Source of the DNA: an uncultured Porphyromonadaceae bacterium
GTDB taxonomy: Bacteria; Bacteroidota; Bacteroidia; Bacteroidales; Muribaculaceae
DNA: 17,493 nt
Assembly: GCA_902475285.1 (NCBI GenBank)
Contig: CABRZA010000038.1
Location: 1 to 17,493, forward strand
Direction of reading: 5' to 3'
Shown here: positions 6,573 through 13,510 of the stretch, one piece after another
How the letters are laid out: the number at the start of each line of letters is the position of its first letter
Position numbering within the stretch: position 1 is the first letter of the stretch
Position numbers and translations under genes: made by a program
The notes under the pieces: generated by a model
What the model saw: only the letters and a program-made list of their open reading frames with translations
Databases searched by the model: none
Told to the model about the DNA's origin: nothing

Positions 6573-7332
6573 GTGAATTTATTATGTAATCGGAAAGGAG
6601 GGCGTAGATGTCGCGGGGGAGACCGGAGAGCTTTTCGAGATGGCGGCCCATCACATCGGCGTCGCCTCGCACGGCGGGGCCCGTCTGCGCCGCGTGGGGG
6701 CCGCAGGCGAAGGCTTTGGCCACGGTGGCCTCGACGAGGGGTTGGACTGTGTCGAGAGGGTACCCTTCGGCAGCGAGTATGCCCTGCACGATTTCGAGAA
6801 GGGCGTTGGTGAAGTTCGACGAGAAGACGCCGGCGATATGCAGCACGCCGCGCTGGCGCGCGTCGGCATGGCGCACAGTGCCCGAGAGAAGCGAGGCGAG
6901 GCCGTCGATAACGGCGAGGGTTGCGGCATCGGCGCCTTCGGTGAAGACGGGTATGCGTCGGAAGTCGACGCCGACATTGCGCGAGAAAGTCTGCAATGGG
7001 TAAAGCACGCCGTAGCGGGGGCTAACAGGAGCGAGCGTCTGCATGGGGAGCGTGCCCGAGGTGTGCATCACCACGGGTTGGCCCGGCAGGGCGCCCACGG
7101 CGGCGACGGCGTCGGCCATGGCATGGTCGGCGAGGCTGAAAATCACCGCCTTCGGGGCGAGCGCGGCAAGGTCGGCGAGGCCGCATGCGGCGGGAATGCC
7201 GGCGGCGTCGGCCAGTGCGCGTGCATGGTCGGTGTTGCGGCTGGCCACCACGGCCACATGGCCTGCGAGGGCTTGCGCCAGATGTGCGGCCACATTGCCG
7301 CTTCCGACGATGGCTATGCCGAGGGGTTCCAT
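6559..7332 (-). CDS. DUF2520 Rossmann-fold oxidoreductase-like protein
   Basis: 257 residues. The N terminus is an NAD(P)-binding Rossmann segment, IAIVGSGNVAAHLAQAL (G10-x-G12-N), of the F420/ProC-like oxidoreductase group. The C-terminal half carries DUF2520 blocks: HTSGTLP, GVLYPLQTFS, HIAGVFSSNFTNAL and QTGPAVRGDADVMGRHLEKL. The substrate is unknown. An in-frame opening extends to 7539, but the conserved fold begins at the ATG at 7332, which shares one base with the stop codon of the upstream nitroreductase (TGATG), so that start is chosen. From memory, this gene commonly sits next to a KdsC-type phosphatase and maf in Bacteroides genomes; here maf has moved about 5 kb away. Confidence 0.9.
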   Translation of the reverse strand: MEPLGIAIVGSGNVAAHLAQALAGHVAVVASRNTDHARALADAAGIPAACGLADLAALAPKAVIFSLADHAMADAVAAVGALPGQPVVMHTSGTLPMQTLAPVSPRYGVLYPLQTFSRNVGVDFRRIPVFTEGADAATLAVIDGLASLLSGTVRHADARQRGVLHIAGVFSSNFTNALLEIVQGILAAEGYPLDTVQPLVEATVAKAFACGPHAAQTGPAVRGDADVMGRHLEKLSGLPRDIYALLSDYIINSHDNE

Positions 7333-7871
7333 CACTCGGCGTCGTGGCGCCATGTGCCTATGTGTACCTTCTCCCACTGGAGCTTGGCGGGGTCGACGGG
7401 GCGGCGTGTCTCGGCGGGATAGCCGAAGGTAACGATGCTCTCCACCACGAGGTCGGCTGGGATATCGAGTATGTCGCGCACCACGTCCTCCGAGGGTTCG
7501 CCGTCGGCGGCGAAGCGTCCGCGCACCTGCACCCAGCACGAGCCTATGCCGAGTGCGGCGGCCTGGAGGTGCATGAAGGCACCGGCGAAGGCGGCGTCTT
7601 CGATGTAGGCCTCACTCTTGGCGGGGTCGACGGTGACCACGACGGCGAAGGCGGCGTCCTTTACCGAAGCGGCGTAGGCCGGCTTGCAGTCGGCCAGGCG
7701 CGCGAGGGAGTCCTTGTCCTCGACCACGACAAACTGCCAGCAACGGGCGTTCTTCGACGTGGGAGCGAGCAGAGCGGCTTCGAGGATGGCGCGCACATGG
7801 TCGGCGTCGACGGGGTCGGCGGTATAGCGGCGTATGCTGTGCCGCTGCAAAAGTAGTTCGTGAAGATCCAT
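7332..7871 (-). CDS. Nitroreductase family FMN-dependent oxidoreductase
   Basis: 179 residues. The N terminus LLLQRHSIRRYT (residues 6-17) is the FMN-phosphate-binding RxSxRxY-type motif, and APTSKNARCWQFVVVED follows at about 38-55, both hallmarks of the family. GIGSCWVQVRGR in the second half fits the FMN/dimer-interface strand. Such enzymes are soluble, dimeric and use NAD(P)H to reduce nitro compounds, quinones or flavins; the natural substrate cannot be told. An open frame runs back to 7967, but the ATG at 7871 places the motif correctly and follows a good promoter (7900-7907). The stop codon overlaps the DUF2520 start by one base. A second nitroreductase-like gene lies just upstream. 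Confidence 0.92.
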   Translation of the reverse strand: MDLHELLLQRHSIRRYTADPVDADHVRAILEAALLAPTSKNARCWQFVVVEDKDSLARLADCKPAYAASVKDAAFAVVVTVDPAKSEAYIEDAAFAGAFMHLQAAALGIGSCWVQVRGRFAADGEPSEDVVRDILDIPADLVVESIVTFGYPAETRRPVDPAKLQWEKVHIGTWRHDAE

Positions 7872-7899
7872 ATAAGTAACTCTTAAAAGGAAGAATATG

Positions 7900-7907
7900 C
7901 AAAGATA
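7900..7907 (-). promoter_or_regulatory. Bacteroidetes-type -7 box upstream of the nitroreductase
   Basis: The minus strand reads TATCTTTG, a full TAnnTTTG match, ending about 29 bases before the ATG at 7871. No clear TTTG is found 19-21 bases further upstream. It would drive nitroreductase, DUF2520 and the KdsC-like gene as one unit. Confidence 0.5.
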
Positions 7908-7963
7908 GCAAATATCCCCGACAGTTGGCACCGGGGAGTGTGGAAAAATGGGCGGTGGCGGCG

Positions 7964-8575
7964 TCACTCGGGGTAGCCTACGGTCATGGCCACCTGGAAA
8001 CGCGCGCTGTCGGGGAGGCCTGCGAGGAGGGCGAATCGGCGGTCGTCGAGCATCATGCGCTCCACGGCGTTGAGGCCCTCGGAAGCGCAGTAGAGATAGA
8101 TGTTCTCGGTTACGGCTCCGGCGTCGAGGGCTGCCATGCGGTCTTCGTGCCCCTCGATAATGGCGTCGGCCCCGGGGTCGCCGGTGCGGAAGGCGCGATA
8201 GTCGGCGTAGATTACGATGTTGAGGGGTGCCGTGGCCACGAAGTCCTGCGTGCCGGCGAAGCCCCGGTAGTCGCCTCGGAGAATCTCCACGAGCTCACCC
8301 GTGGCCGGATGGTAGAGGTATATGCCATCGCGGGTCACGGCGTAGAGGCTCAGGGCGTAGATACCCATTGCGGCGGGTGCGGTGCGCTTGCCGTCGGGGC
8401 GGTTCACGCCATAGGCGGCCCAGAACAGTTGCGAGAGATGCCGCTGCGAGAGGTCGCGGGCGACGAAGGTGCGGTCGGTGCGTCGGCGGTGGAGGGCGTC
8501 GAGGAGCGAGCCCGGCACGGCTTTGATGCCCGTCTGGGCCATGAGCCGTATGGTGTGGAGCGAAGTGGCTGGCAT
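7964..8575 (-). CDS. SagB-like nitroreductase family protein
   Basis: 203 residues, nitroreductase fold of the SagB/ThcOx-like branch. Features seen are LLDALHRRRTDRTFVARDLS (FMN-binding arginines, about residues 24-43), LSQLFWAAYGVNRPDGKRTAPAA, a YLYHPATGELVEIL hairpin, AGAVTENIYLYCASEGL, and the closing VGYPE. This branch includes the azoline dehydrogenases of thiazole/oxazole peptide pathways, but no precursor peptide, YcaO or SagC gene is nearby, so an ordinary NAD(P)H-FMN reductase is more likely. The ATG at 8575 gives a normal length; the ATG at 8542 is possible. Its upstream region consists of heptamer repeats and no TAnnTTTG was found. It ends 92 bases before the second nitroreductase starts. 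Confidence 0.85.
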   Translation of the reverse strand: MPATSLHTIRLMAQTGIKAVPGSLLDALHRRRTDRTFVARDLSQRHLSQLFWAAYGVNRPDGKRTAPAAMGIYALSLYAVTRDGIYLYHPATGELVEILRGDYRGFAGTQDFVATAPLNIVIYADYRAFRTGDPGADAIIEGHEDRMAALDAGAVTENIYLYCASEGLNAVERMMLDDRRFALLAGLPDSARFQVAMTVGYPE

Positions 8576-8584
8576 TTTTATTAG

Positions 8585-8643
8585 GTTATAAGTCTGAGTT
8601 ATGAGGTTATTTTAAGTTATAAGTCAGAGTTATGAGTTATGAG
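8585..8643 (+). repeat. Heptamer-phased repeat cluster upstream of the SagB-like gene
   Basis: Consecutive 7-base words can be read: GTTATAA, GTCTGAG, TTATGAG, then after 10 bases GTTATAA, GTCAGAG, TTATGAG, TTATGAG. The orientation is opposite to the related cluster at 8697-8784, with a terminator hairpin between them. The cluster ends about 10 bases before the SagB-like start codon, so it lies within that gene's leader or promoter. Confidence 0.8.
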
Positions 8644-8654
8644 GTGGGTATATT

Positions 8655-8696
8655 CACAAAAACAGCCGCCGTGGCGCGAAAGTTCGGCACGGCGGC
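8655..8696 (-). terminator. Intrinsic terminator after the SurA-like gene cluster
   Basis: A perfect 9-base-pair stem (8665-8673 GCCGCCGTG with 8688-8696 CACGGCGGC) encloses a 14-base loop that can itself pair (CGAA/TTCG). On the minus strand the stem is followed by TGTTTTTGTG, giving the U-rich tail of a rho-independent terminator. It lies about 90 bases past the lipoprotein stop codon at 8785 and would end the two-gene foldase transcript. Confidence 0.8.
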
Positions 8697-8784
8697 AAAT
8701 ACTTTATAACTTATAACTCTGACCTATGACCTAAATAAGCTCTGACCTGAAAATACTTTATAACTTATAACTCTGACCTATGAC
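8697..8784 (+). repeat. Direct repeat with heptamer phasing after the SurA-like lipoprotein gene
   Basis: A 34-base sequence at 8697-8730 recurs without change at 8751-8784 (54-base period). Each copy includes the core CTTATAACTCTGACCT, also present at 115 and 154. The second copy touches the stop codon of the lipoprotein gene at 8785. The cluster thus sits in the 3' untranslated region between that stop and the terminator. Confidence 0.88.
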
Positions 8785-9633
8785 TTAATACAGTATCAGC
8801 GTGCCGTCGGCGAGGGCCTCGCGGTAGAGCTCGGTGCGGAGGACGGCGTCGTAGGCACGGCGTCGGCGCGTGAGGAGGCGTTCGCGCACCAGGGGCACGG
8901 CGGCCTCGTAGGGCATGACGGCACCGGCGGGGAGGAAGTCGTTGACGGCCAGGAGATATGCGAATCCCTGGGCGTCGGTCTCGATGTATCCCTGCGAGCG
9001 GAGGCGCTCGATGTCGGCTGCTGTGAATTCAAGAGGAATGCGGGTGGCAATGTGCTCCCAGTCGATCCAGTTGTCGCGGAAATAATCGTAGTGTATTGCC
9101 GTGCCGAGGGCAGCCTTCTCGAGTCGGTCGATGTCGGCCTCGTTGTCGGAGCGGTAGAGGCGGCGTATGAGGCGGAGGGCAGCGGCGTCGGAAGGCACTT
9201 TGAGGTATACGCCCTTCACCATGGGCGCGGTGAGGCGGAAGTCGGCGGTGTGGGCGTCGTAGTAGGCACGCAGCGAGTCGTCGGAGAATACGCCGCCGGC
9301 ATGCCGGGCCATCTCGCGGCGGTAGGCGGTGGTGATGAGCCGGCGGCGGTACTCGGCGGTGAGGCGGTCGATTTCGGCCATGTCGACCTGCGATGCGGCC
9401 ACGTGCTCGATGAGCTTCTGCTCTATCCAGTCTTTGACGTAGGCCTTGGCCACGGCGGCGGAGTCGGCGGCGGCGATGCCTGCGGGGAGGTTGCGGCGCA
9501 CCTCGGCGCGCGTGAGCACGTCGCCGGCCACCGATGCCACGGCGTCGGGTGCAACGACGTCGTCGCCGCCACCGCGACAGGCTGCAAGACCTGCCGCGAG
9601 GACGGCGACGGCAATGATTCGCGAAAGAGTCAT
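8785..9633 (-). CDS. SurA-like periplasmic foldase lipoprotein (peptidyl-prolyl isomerase-like)
   Basis: 282 residues from the ATG at 9633. A lipoprotein signal ends in LAAGLAAC with the lipidated cysteine at residue 19, followed by RGGGDD. Residues about 30-110 resemble a SurA-type N-terminal chaperone helix bundle (VAGDVLTRAEVRRNLP, YVKDWIEQKLIEH). The middle region, starting at MVKGVYLKVPSD, sits where a parvulin domain would be but lacks clear catalytic motifs, so it is more likely a holdase than an isomerase. It would act on outer-membrane proteins from a membrane-anchored periplasmic position. A GTG at 9636 is also open, but the ATG shares one base with the upstream stop codon (TGATG), so coupled translation from the ATG is favoured. 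The family call is moderate. Confidence 0.75.
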   Translation of the reverse strand: MTLSRIIAVAVLAAGLAACRGGGDDVVAPDAVASVAGDVLTRAEVRRNLPAGIAAADSAAVAKAYVKDWIEQKLIEHVAASQVDMAEIDRLTAEYRRRLITTAYRREMARHAGGVFSDDSLRAYYDAHTADFRLTAPMVKGVYLKVPSDAAALRLIRRLYRSDNEADIDRLEKAALGTAIHYDYFRDNWIDWEHIATRIPLEFTAADIERLRSQGYIETDAQGFAYLLAVNDFLPAGAVMPYEAAVPLVRERLLTRRRRAYDAVLRTELYREALADGTLILY

Positions 9634-11570
9634 CACTTGGCGGCGGTTCCGGCCTTGAGGGCCTCGAGGACCTTCTTGTCGACCTTCACCTTGTATTTCT
9701 TGTGGAGCTGACGGAGCCAGTCCTTCTCAAGCTTTGCCTGATAGTCGGTGACGGCAGCTCCCTTCACGTCGGCGGCTTCCTCGGGAGCGTCGATTATGCG
9801 TCCGCGCCATGCGCCGTACGACGCCCAGCGGCTCTTCTTGTCGCTCTCGGGCTTGGGGGCTCCGAAGCCGAGGTAGTCGGTAATCTCATTTTCGCCCTTG
9901 GCGGCAATGACGCGCTCTACCTTCACATCGCGGCCGAAGCGCTTGCGCATGTCGGCGGTGAATGCTGCGGGGTCGGCGGTGGAGAGGCTGTCGGCGTAGG
10001 CCTGGGCCAGTGTGAGGATGCTGTCGGAGGTGGCGAAGAATATGTAGCTCTTGAACTTGGGCGCGGCCCACTTGTAGTTGCCCTTGTTGGCCTTGAAGAA
10101 CTTCTCGAGGCCTTCGGTGTCCTTGGCGGCGCGGTCCCACACCTTGTTGTTCGACACCTCGTAGAGGAGGATGCCGTCGCGGTATTCGTTCACGAGGTTG
10201 CGGTAGTCGGGGTTGGTGCGGGCGAGGTTCTGGCGCTCGTAGTCGAGCACCTTCTGGCGTAGGGCACCGTTGGCAGCGCCGCCTATCATGTCGACGGCGT
10301 TGTCGACGTCGGTGCTGAGGGTCTGGGGCACCATGGGCACGACCTCGGCCACGGTGACGGTGCCGAAGTCGAAGGAGGCGAGCTGCGTGTCCATAGCGCC
10401 GAGGGCGGCGATGGCGGTGGAGTCGTAGCCACCGTTGGCGGCTATTGCCTCACGCACCTTGTCGAGGCCCTTGCGGTCGAGGGCGGCGTGGTAGGTGTCG
10501 AGCAGACGGCTGAGGGTGGCCTCGGCGGGCTGTGTGCCGCGCGAGTCGCCCTGCATCTTGCTCAGGATTTTCTTGCGCACGTTGTCGTCGAGGGGCTCGA
10601 TGCCGCGGTGGCCGTTGCGCTTCACTATGTGGTAGCCGAAGGAGGTGGTGAAGGGCTTGGAAATCTCGCCGTCGGCCAGGGCGAACGACACGCTGTCGAA
10701 CTCGGCCACCATCGCTCCGCGGCCGAACCATCCGAGGCTTCCGCCCTGGCGTGCCGAGCCGGGGTCCTGCGAGAGGCGCGTGGCGAGGTCGGCGAAGTCG
10801 GCGCCGGCCTCGATAGCGTTGTAGATGGAGTCGATGCGTACCTTCTGGCGGGCGGCGGCGTCGTCGCTGAGGCCACGGGTGAGCAGGAGGATGTGCGAGG
10901 CGTTCACCTCACCCTGCGCGGGGGTGCGCTTTTCGGGGCGCACTATGTGGTAGCCCACGCCCGAGTTGATGACCTCGGAAATCTGGCCCACGGGGGTGTC
11001 GTAGCTCGCTTTCTCGAACTCCCAGGGATAGCGGTCGGGGGTGACGTAGCCCATGAGGCCGCCGCGGTCCTTCGAGCCGCGGTCGATGCTGTTCTGGCGG
11101 GCGGCGTCCTCGAAGGTGATGTCGCCGGCGAGGATGGCGGCGCGGATGCTGTCGGCCACCTGGCGGAAATTACCGTCGAGGGGGAACATTATGTGGCTCA
11201 CCAGCACGTCGTAGCGCATGTGGTCGTAGCTTTCCTGCACGAGGGCTTCCTCAACCGAGGCGTCGCGCAGATAGGGTGCCGAGAGGTCGGCGCGGAACTT
11301 GTTGAACTCGTCGAGGAACGCCGGCGTGCGGTCGATGCCCTCGGCCTCGGCGTCGGCAACCTTGAGCTTGTAGTCGATGAACATGCGCAGATAGTCGTCG
11401 ATCGACTGTGGCGTCGACTGCTGTGTGTTGTTCTTGTTGAAGAGGTACTCGAATTCGCCCACGGTGACGTCGCGGCCGTCGACGTTGAGCAGGACGGCAT
11501 CGGGGCTTACCTGCGCCGCCGATGCAAGTGTGGCGGCAGCCGCCGCAAGGGCCAATATGTGCTTTTTCAT
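9633..11570 (-). CDS. PpiC/SurA-type periplasmic peptidyl-prolyl isomerase with two parvulin domains
   Basis: 645 residues with an N-terminal signal peptide, KKHILALAAAAATLASAA, cut near residue 19-20. A helical chaperone segment (about 25-115) precedes two parvulin-type rotamase domains: about 121-213 (VLVSHIMFPLDG to GVGYHIVRPEKR) and about 221-318 (VNASHILLLTRG, GGSLGWFGRGAM, FGYHIVKRNGHRG). The second is the more canonical. A long C-terminal part (about 330-645) is variable and charged, ending with a Lys-rich helix. It catalyses prolyl isomerisation and chaperones outer-membrane proteins. The ATG at 11570 is preferred over the GTG at 11573. It is followed by the SurA-like lipoprotein gene with a 1-base overlap, and an Omp85 barrel gene lies about 2 kb upstream. 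Confidence 0.92.
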   Translation of the reverse strand: MKKHILALAAAAATLASAAQVSPDAVLLNVDGRDVTVGEFEYLFNKNNTQQSTPQSIDDYLRMFIDYKLKVADAEAEGIDRTPAFLDEFNKFRADLSAPYLRDASVEEALVQESYDHMRYDVLVSHIMFPLDGNFRQVADSIRAAILAGDITFEDAARQNSIDRGSKDRGGLMGYVTPDRYPWEFEKASYDTPVGQISEVINSGVGYHIVRPEKRTPAQGEVNASHILLLTRGLSDDAAARQKVRIDSIYNAIEAGADFADLATRLSQDPGSARQGGSLGWFGRGAMVAEFDSVSFALADGEISKPFTTSFGYHIVKRNGHRGIEPLDDNVRKKILSKMQGDSRGTQPAEATLSRLLDTYHAALDRKGLDKVREAIAANGGYDSTAIAALGAMDTQLASFDFGTVTVAEVVPMVPQTLSTDVDNAVDMIGGAANGALRQKVLDYERQNLARTNPDYRNLVNEYRDGILLYEVSNNKVWDRAAKDTEGLEKFFKANKGNYKWAAPKFKSYIFFATSDSILTLAQAYADSLSTADPAAFTADMRKRFGRDVKVERVIAAKGENEITDYLGFGAPKPESDKKSRWASYGAWRGRIIDAPEEAADVKGAAVTDYQAKLEKDWLRQLHKKYKVKVDKKVLEALKAGTAAK

Positions 11571-11701
11571 CACAAGGATAGAAGATGGATAATGTTAACT
11601 TTAGCAAGACATCCGCAAGGGAGGCCTAACAATAATAACGCCCCCGCGCCTGTATTATTGCCCCGGGCGGAAATTTTTTCGCCCAAACGCGCAATCATAT
11701 A
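11571..11701. other. AT/GC-patchy spacer with two inverted repeats upstream of the foldase genes
   Basis: An 8-base inverted repeat CAATAATA/TATTATTG (11630-11637 and 11653-11660) encloses a GC-rich loop, and GGGCG/CGCCC (11665-11669 and 11680-11684) encloses an AT run. On the minus strand neither is followed by a T-run. No clear TAnnTTTG was found before the ATG at 11570; the nearest candidate on the minus strand, TAAAGTTA, is poor. The region must hold the end of the phosphoethanolamine transferase transcript and probably the foldase promoter. Confidence 0.45.
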
Positions 11702-11746
11702 GTCTGACAGGTCGGACCGGTCGGACAAGTCGGACAGGTCCGACCT
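11702..11746 (+). repeat. Nonanucleotide tandem repeat (five units)
   Basis: Five consecutive 9-base units read GTCTGACAG, GTCGGACCG, GTCGGACAA, GTCGGACAG and GTCCGACCT. The last unit is partly the complement of the others, so 11710-11717 (GGTCGGAC) can pair with 11738-11745 (GTCCGACC) to form a hairpin. It lies in the 3' region of the phosphoethanolamine transferase gene. On the minus strand it opens a frame of repeated Ser-Asp-Leu, which is not a gene. Confidence 0.85.
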
Positions 11747-11761
11747 CCGGGTCAATCGACT

Positions 11762-11789
11762 TTATCACTTGTAACTCTGCCCTCTGCCC
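11762..11789 (+). repeat. Degenerate heptamer repeat after the phosphoethanolamine transferase stop codon
   Basis: Four 7-base words TTATCAC, TTGTAAC, TCTGCCC, TCTGCCC lie 8 bases beyond the stop codon at 11798. They resemble a diverged copy of the CTTATAACTCTGACCT cluster found after maf and after the SurA-like lipoprotein gene. Confidence 0.6.
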
Positions 11790-11797
11790 TTAATATA

Positions 11798-13510
11798 TTA
11801 ATATATATGCCTTGCGGCGAGGGCGGCGATGTCGGGGGAGCGGAGGCCAGCCTCTGACAAAGGCACGGCTTCGTCGTAGTCGTTGAGGAACACGCGGGGG
11901 GGCTCGGTGTAGGAGGCTGAGGTAAGGGCGGCGTCGGGGTGCAGGCAGGGAGCGGCCACACCGGCGGCCGAGAGGAGGGTGTGGAACACGCTGCGGCTCG
12001 CCGACACGTTGCGGGCGGCGTTGGCGCGCAGGGCGGCGTATCGGTCGGGGTAGGCGCTGCGGTAGCCATCCGACATCCACATGAGCATGGGCACGTGGAG
12101 CTGCCAGTAGGTGGGCGTGGGCGAGGCGTGGAGGAAGCGGCCTCGGGAGTCGTCGAAGATGTCCTCGCCGTGGTCGGCCACATATAGCACGGCGGCACGG
12201 CGTCCGTCGGCCTCGACGGCGGCGATGATGCTGTCGAGCACGGCGTCGGTGTAGACGATGGTGTTGTCGTAGGCGTTGATGAGCGAGGGGCGGTTGTCGG
12301 CCTCGGCCTCCATGCTGCCGCAGGGCTTGAAGCGCTCGCCGTCGGCGGGGTAGCGGTCGCGGTAGTTGAAGTGCGAGCCGTAGGTGTGGAGCACGGCGAA
12401 GACCTTGCGGGCGCGGTTGCGGCGCAGGAAGTCGGCCAGGAGGGGGCACAGCTCGCTGTCGAAGTGATGCTTGCCTCGGTCTTTGAGGAAGCTTACCTCC
12501 GAGGCCTCGTCGCCGAGGAAGTCGATGAGGGCGCCGTTGCGCTGCTGGTTGGAGAGCCACGCGGTGGCGTAGCCGGCCTCGTTGAAGGCTTCGATTACGC
12601 TCTTTGAGCAGTAGATGGAGTCGTCGAAGCGGTCGGCGTCGAGGTGCGACATCATCAGCGGCACACTCTTGTGGGTGGTGTTGCTCTCCGAGAGGGCTCG
12701 CGGGCACGACACCAGGCCTTCGCGGAGGCTAAGGCGCGGATTGGTGGGGCGGCCGTAGCCGTTGAGCTGCCAGTTGCCGGCGCGCGAAGTCTCGCCAATG
12801 ACCAGGACGTAGACCTCCGGCACGCTGTCGGGGCGCGTGTCGGCGGCATGGTGCTCGAAGGCAGCGCTGGAGCGGAAGAAGGCCTCGGTGCGCTGCGTGC
12901 GGTGCACGGCCTCGCAGAGGTTGGCCGTGACGTTGACAGGGAAGAGGCGGCGGTCGGCGCGATAAGTCTCTCCGCGCAGCCCTACGGCCACTATGCAGGC
13001 CACGCCCACGGCCGTGAGCGCCAGCCCAGCCACGGCTGCCGCCGAGCGCGACGCCTTCGACGCCCCGGCGCCTTTTACCGTCAGTACTACTGCCAGCGCT
13101 ATGGGCGGCAGATAGATGGCACACACCACCAATATGGCGCCGACAAGGTTGGCCAGCAGCTCGCCGACCTCGCCGGGATTGGTGGTGGCCACGTTGAGAA
13201 ACATGTCGATGGCTATTATCGACTCGCCGTAGAGAAAGAGGAGAACAATCTGGAAGGCGCAGAGCACCATCACGGGCACAAGGCAGAGGGCCGTGATGCC
13301 CTGGCGGCGGAAGGCGGCCAGAAGAAGCAGGTAGACGCCGGCGGGGAGGGCGAGGTTGACGATGCGGTCGAGCGCCGTGTAGGCCGGCTCGGTGCAGTCG
13401 AGCACGGCGTTGGGTATGATGAGAAGCAGCGGCAGCACCCACATCAGTGCTGCCGCCCATGCGGAAGGGCGGCGAGGGACGCGGGGCTGTGTGTTGTCAG
13501 AATGCCTCAT
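11798..13510 (-). CDS. Phosphoethanolamine transferase (EptA/MCR-like alkaline-phosphatase superfamily)
   Basis: 570-residue inner-membrane protein that should transfer phosphoethanolamine from phosphatidylethanolamine to lipid A or core sugars. About five N-terminal helices (near 18-35, 50-67, 72-94, 118-145 and 158-177) lead to a periplasmic sulfatase-fold domain. Predicted metal and catalytic residues match EptA/MCR: E240 (VIGETSRAGNW), nucleophile T279 (SNTTHKSVP), H380 (GSHFNYRDRYP), D446-H447 (VADHGED) and H472 (QLHVPMLMW). An open frame reaches 13552, but the ATG at 13510 fits better and overlaps the Omp85 gene end by 14 bases. Members of this family can lower susceptibility to cationic peptides by masking lipid A phosphates; whether this chromosomal copy does so cannot be read here. 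The exact acceptor is unknown. Confidence 0.92.
   Translation of the reverse strand: MRHSDNTQPRVPRRPSAWAAALMWVLPLLLIIPNAVLDCTEPAYTALDRIVNLALPAGVYLLLLAAFRRQGITALCLVPVMVLCAFQIVLLFLYGESIIAIDMFLNVATTNPGEVGELLANLVGAILVVCAIYLPPIALAVVLTVKGAGASKASRSAAAVAGLALTAVGVACIVAVGLRGETYRADRRLFPVNVTANLCEAVHRTQRTEAFFRSSAAFEHHAADTRPDSVPEVYVLVIGETSRAGNWQLNGYGRPTNPRLSLREGLVSCPRALSESNTTHKSVPLMMSHLDADRFDDSIYCSKSVIEAFNEAGYATAWLSNQQRNGALIDFLGDEASEVSFLKDRGKHHFDSELCPLLADFLRRNRARKVFAVLHTYGSHFNYRDRYPADGERFKPCGSMEAEADNRPSLINAYDNTIVYTDAVLDSIIAAVEADGRRAAVLYVADHGEDIFDDSRGRFLHASPTPTYWQLHVPMLMWMSDGYRSAYPDRYAALRANAARNVSASRSVFHTLLSAAGVAAPCLHPDAALTSASYTEPPRVFLNDYDEAVPLSEAGLRSPDIAALAARHIY

Noticed and set aside
7964..8575. Azoline-peptide (SagB-type) biosynthetic cluster
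   Set aside because: No precursor peptide, cyclodehydratase/YcaO or transporter gene is present; the protein alone does not support a peptide natural-product locus.
11570..11755. Small minus-strand frame beginning with Ser-Asp-Leu repeats
   Set aside because: It is the translation of the 9-base tandem repeat and has no other support.
11798..13510. Acquired mcr-type resistance gene
   Set aside because: It overlaps the chromosomal Omp85 gene, has the same base composition as its neighbours, and no mobile element flanks it. It looks like a resident family member.
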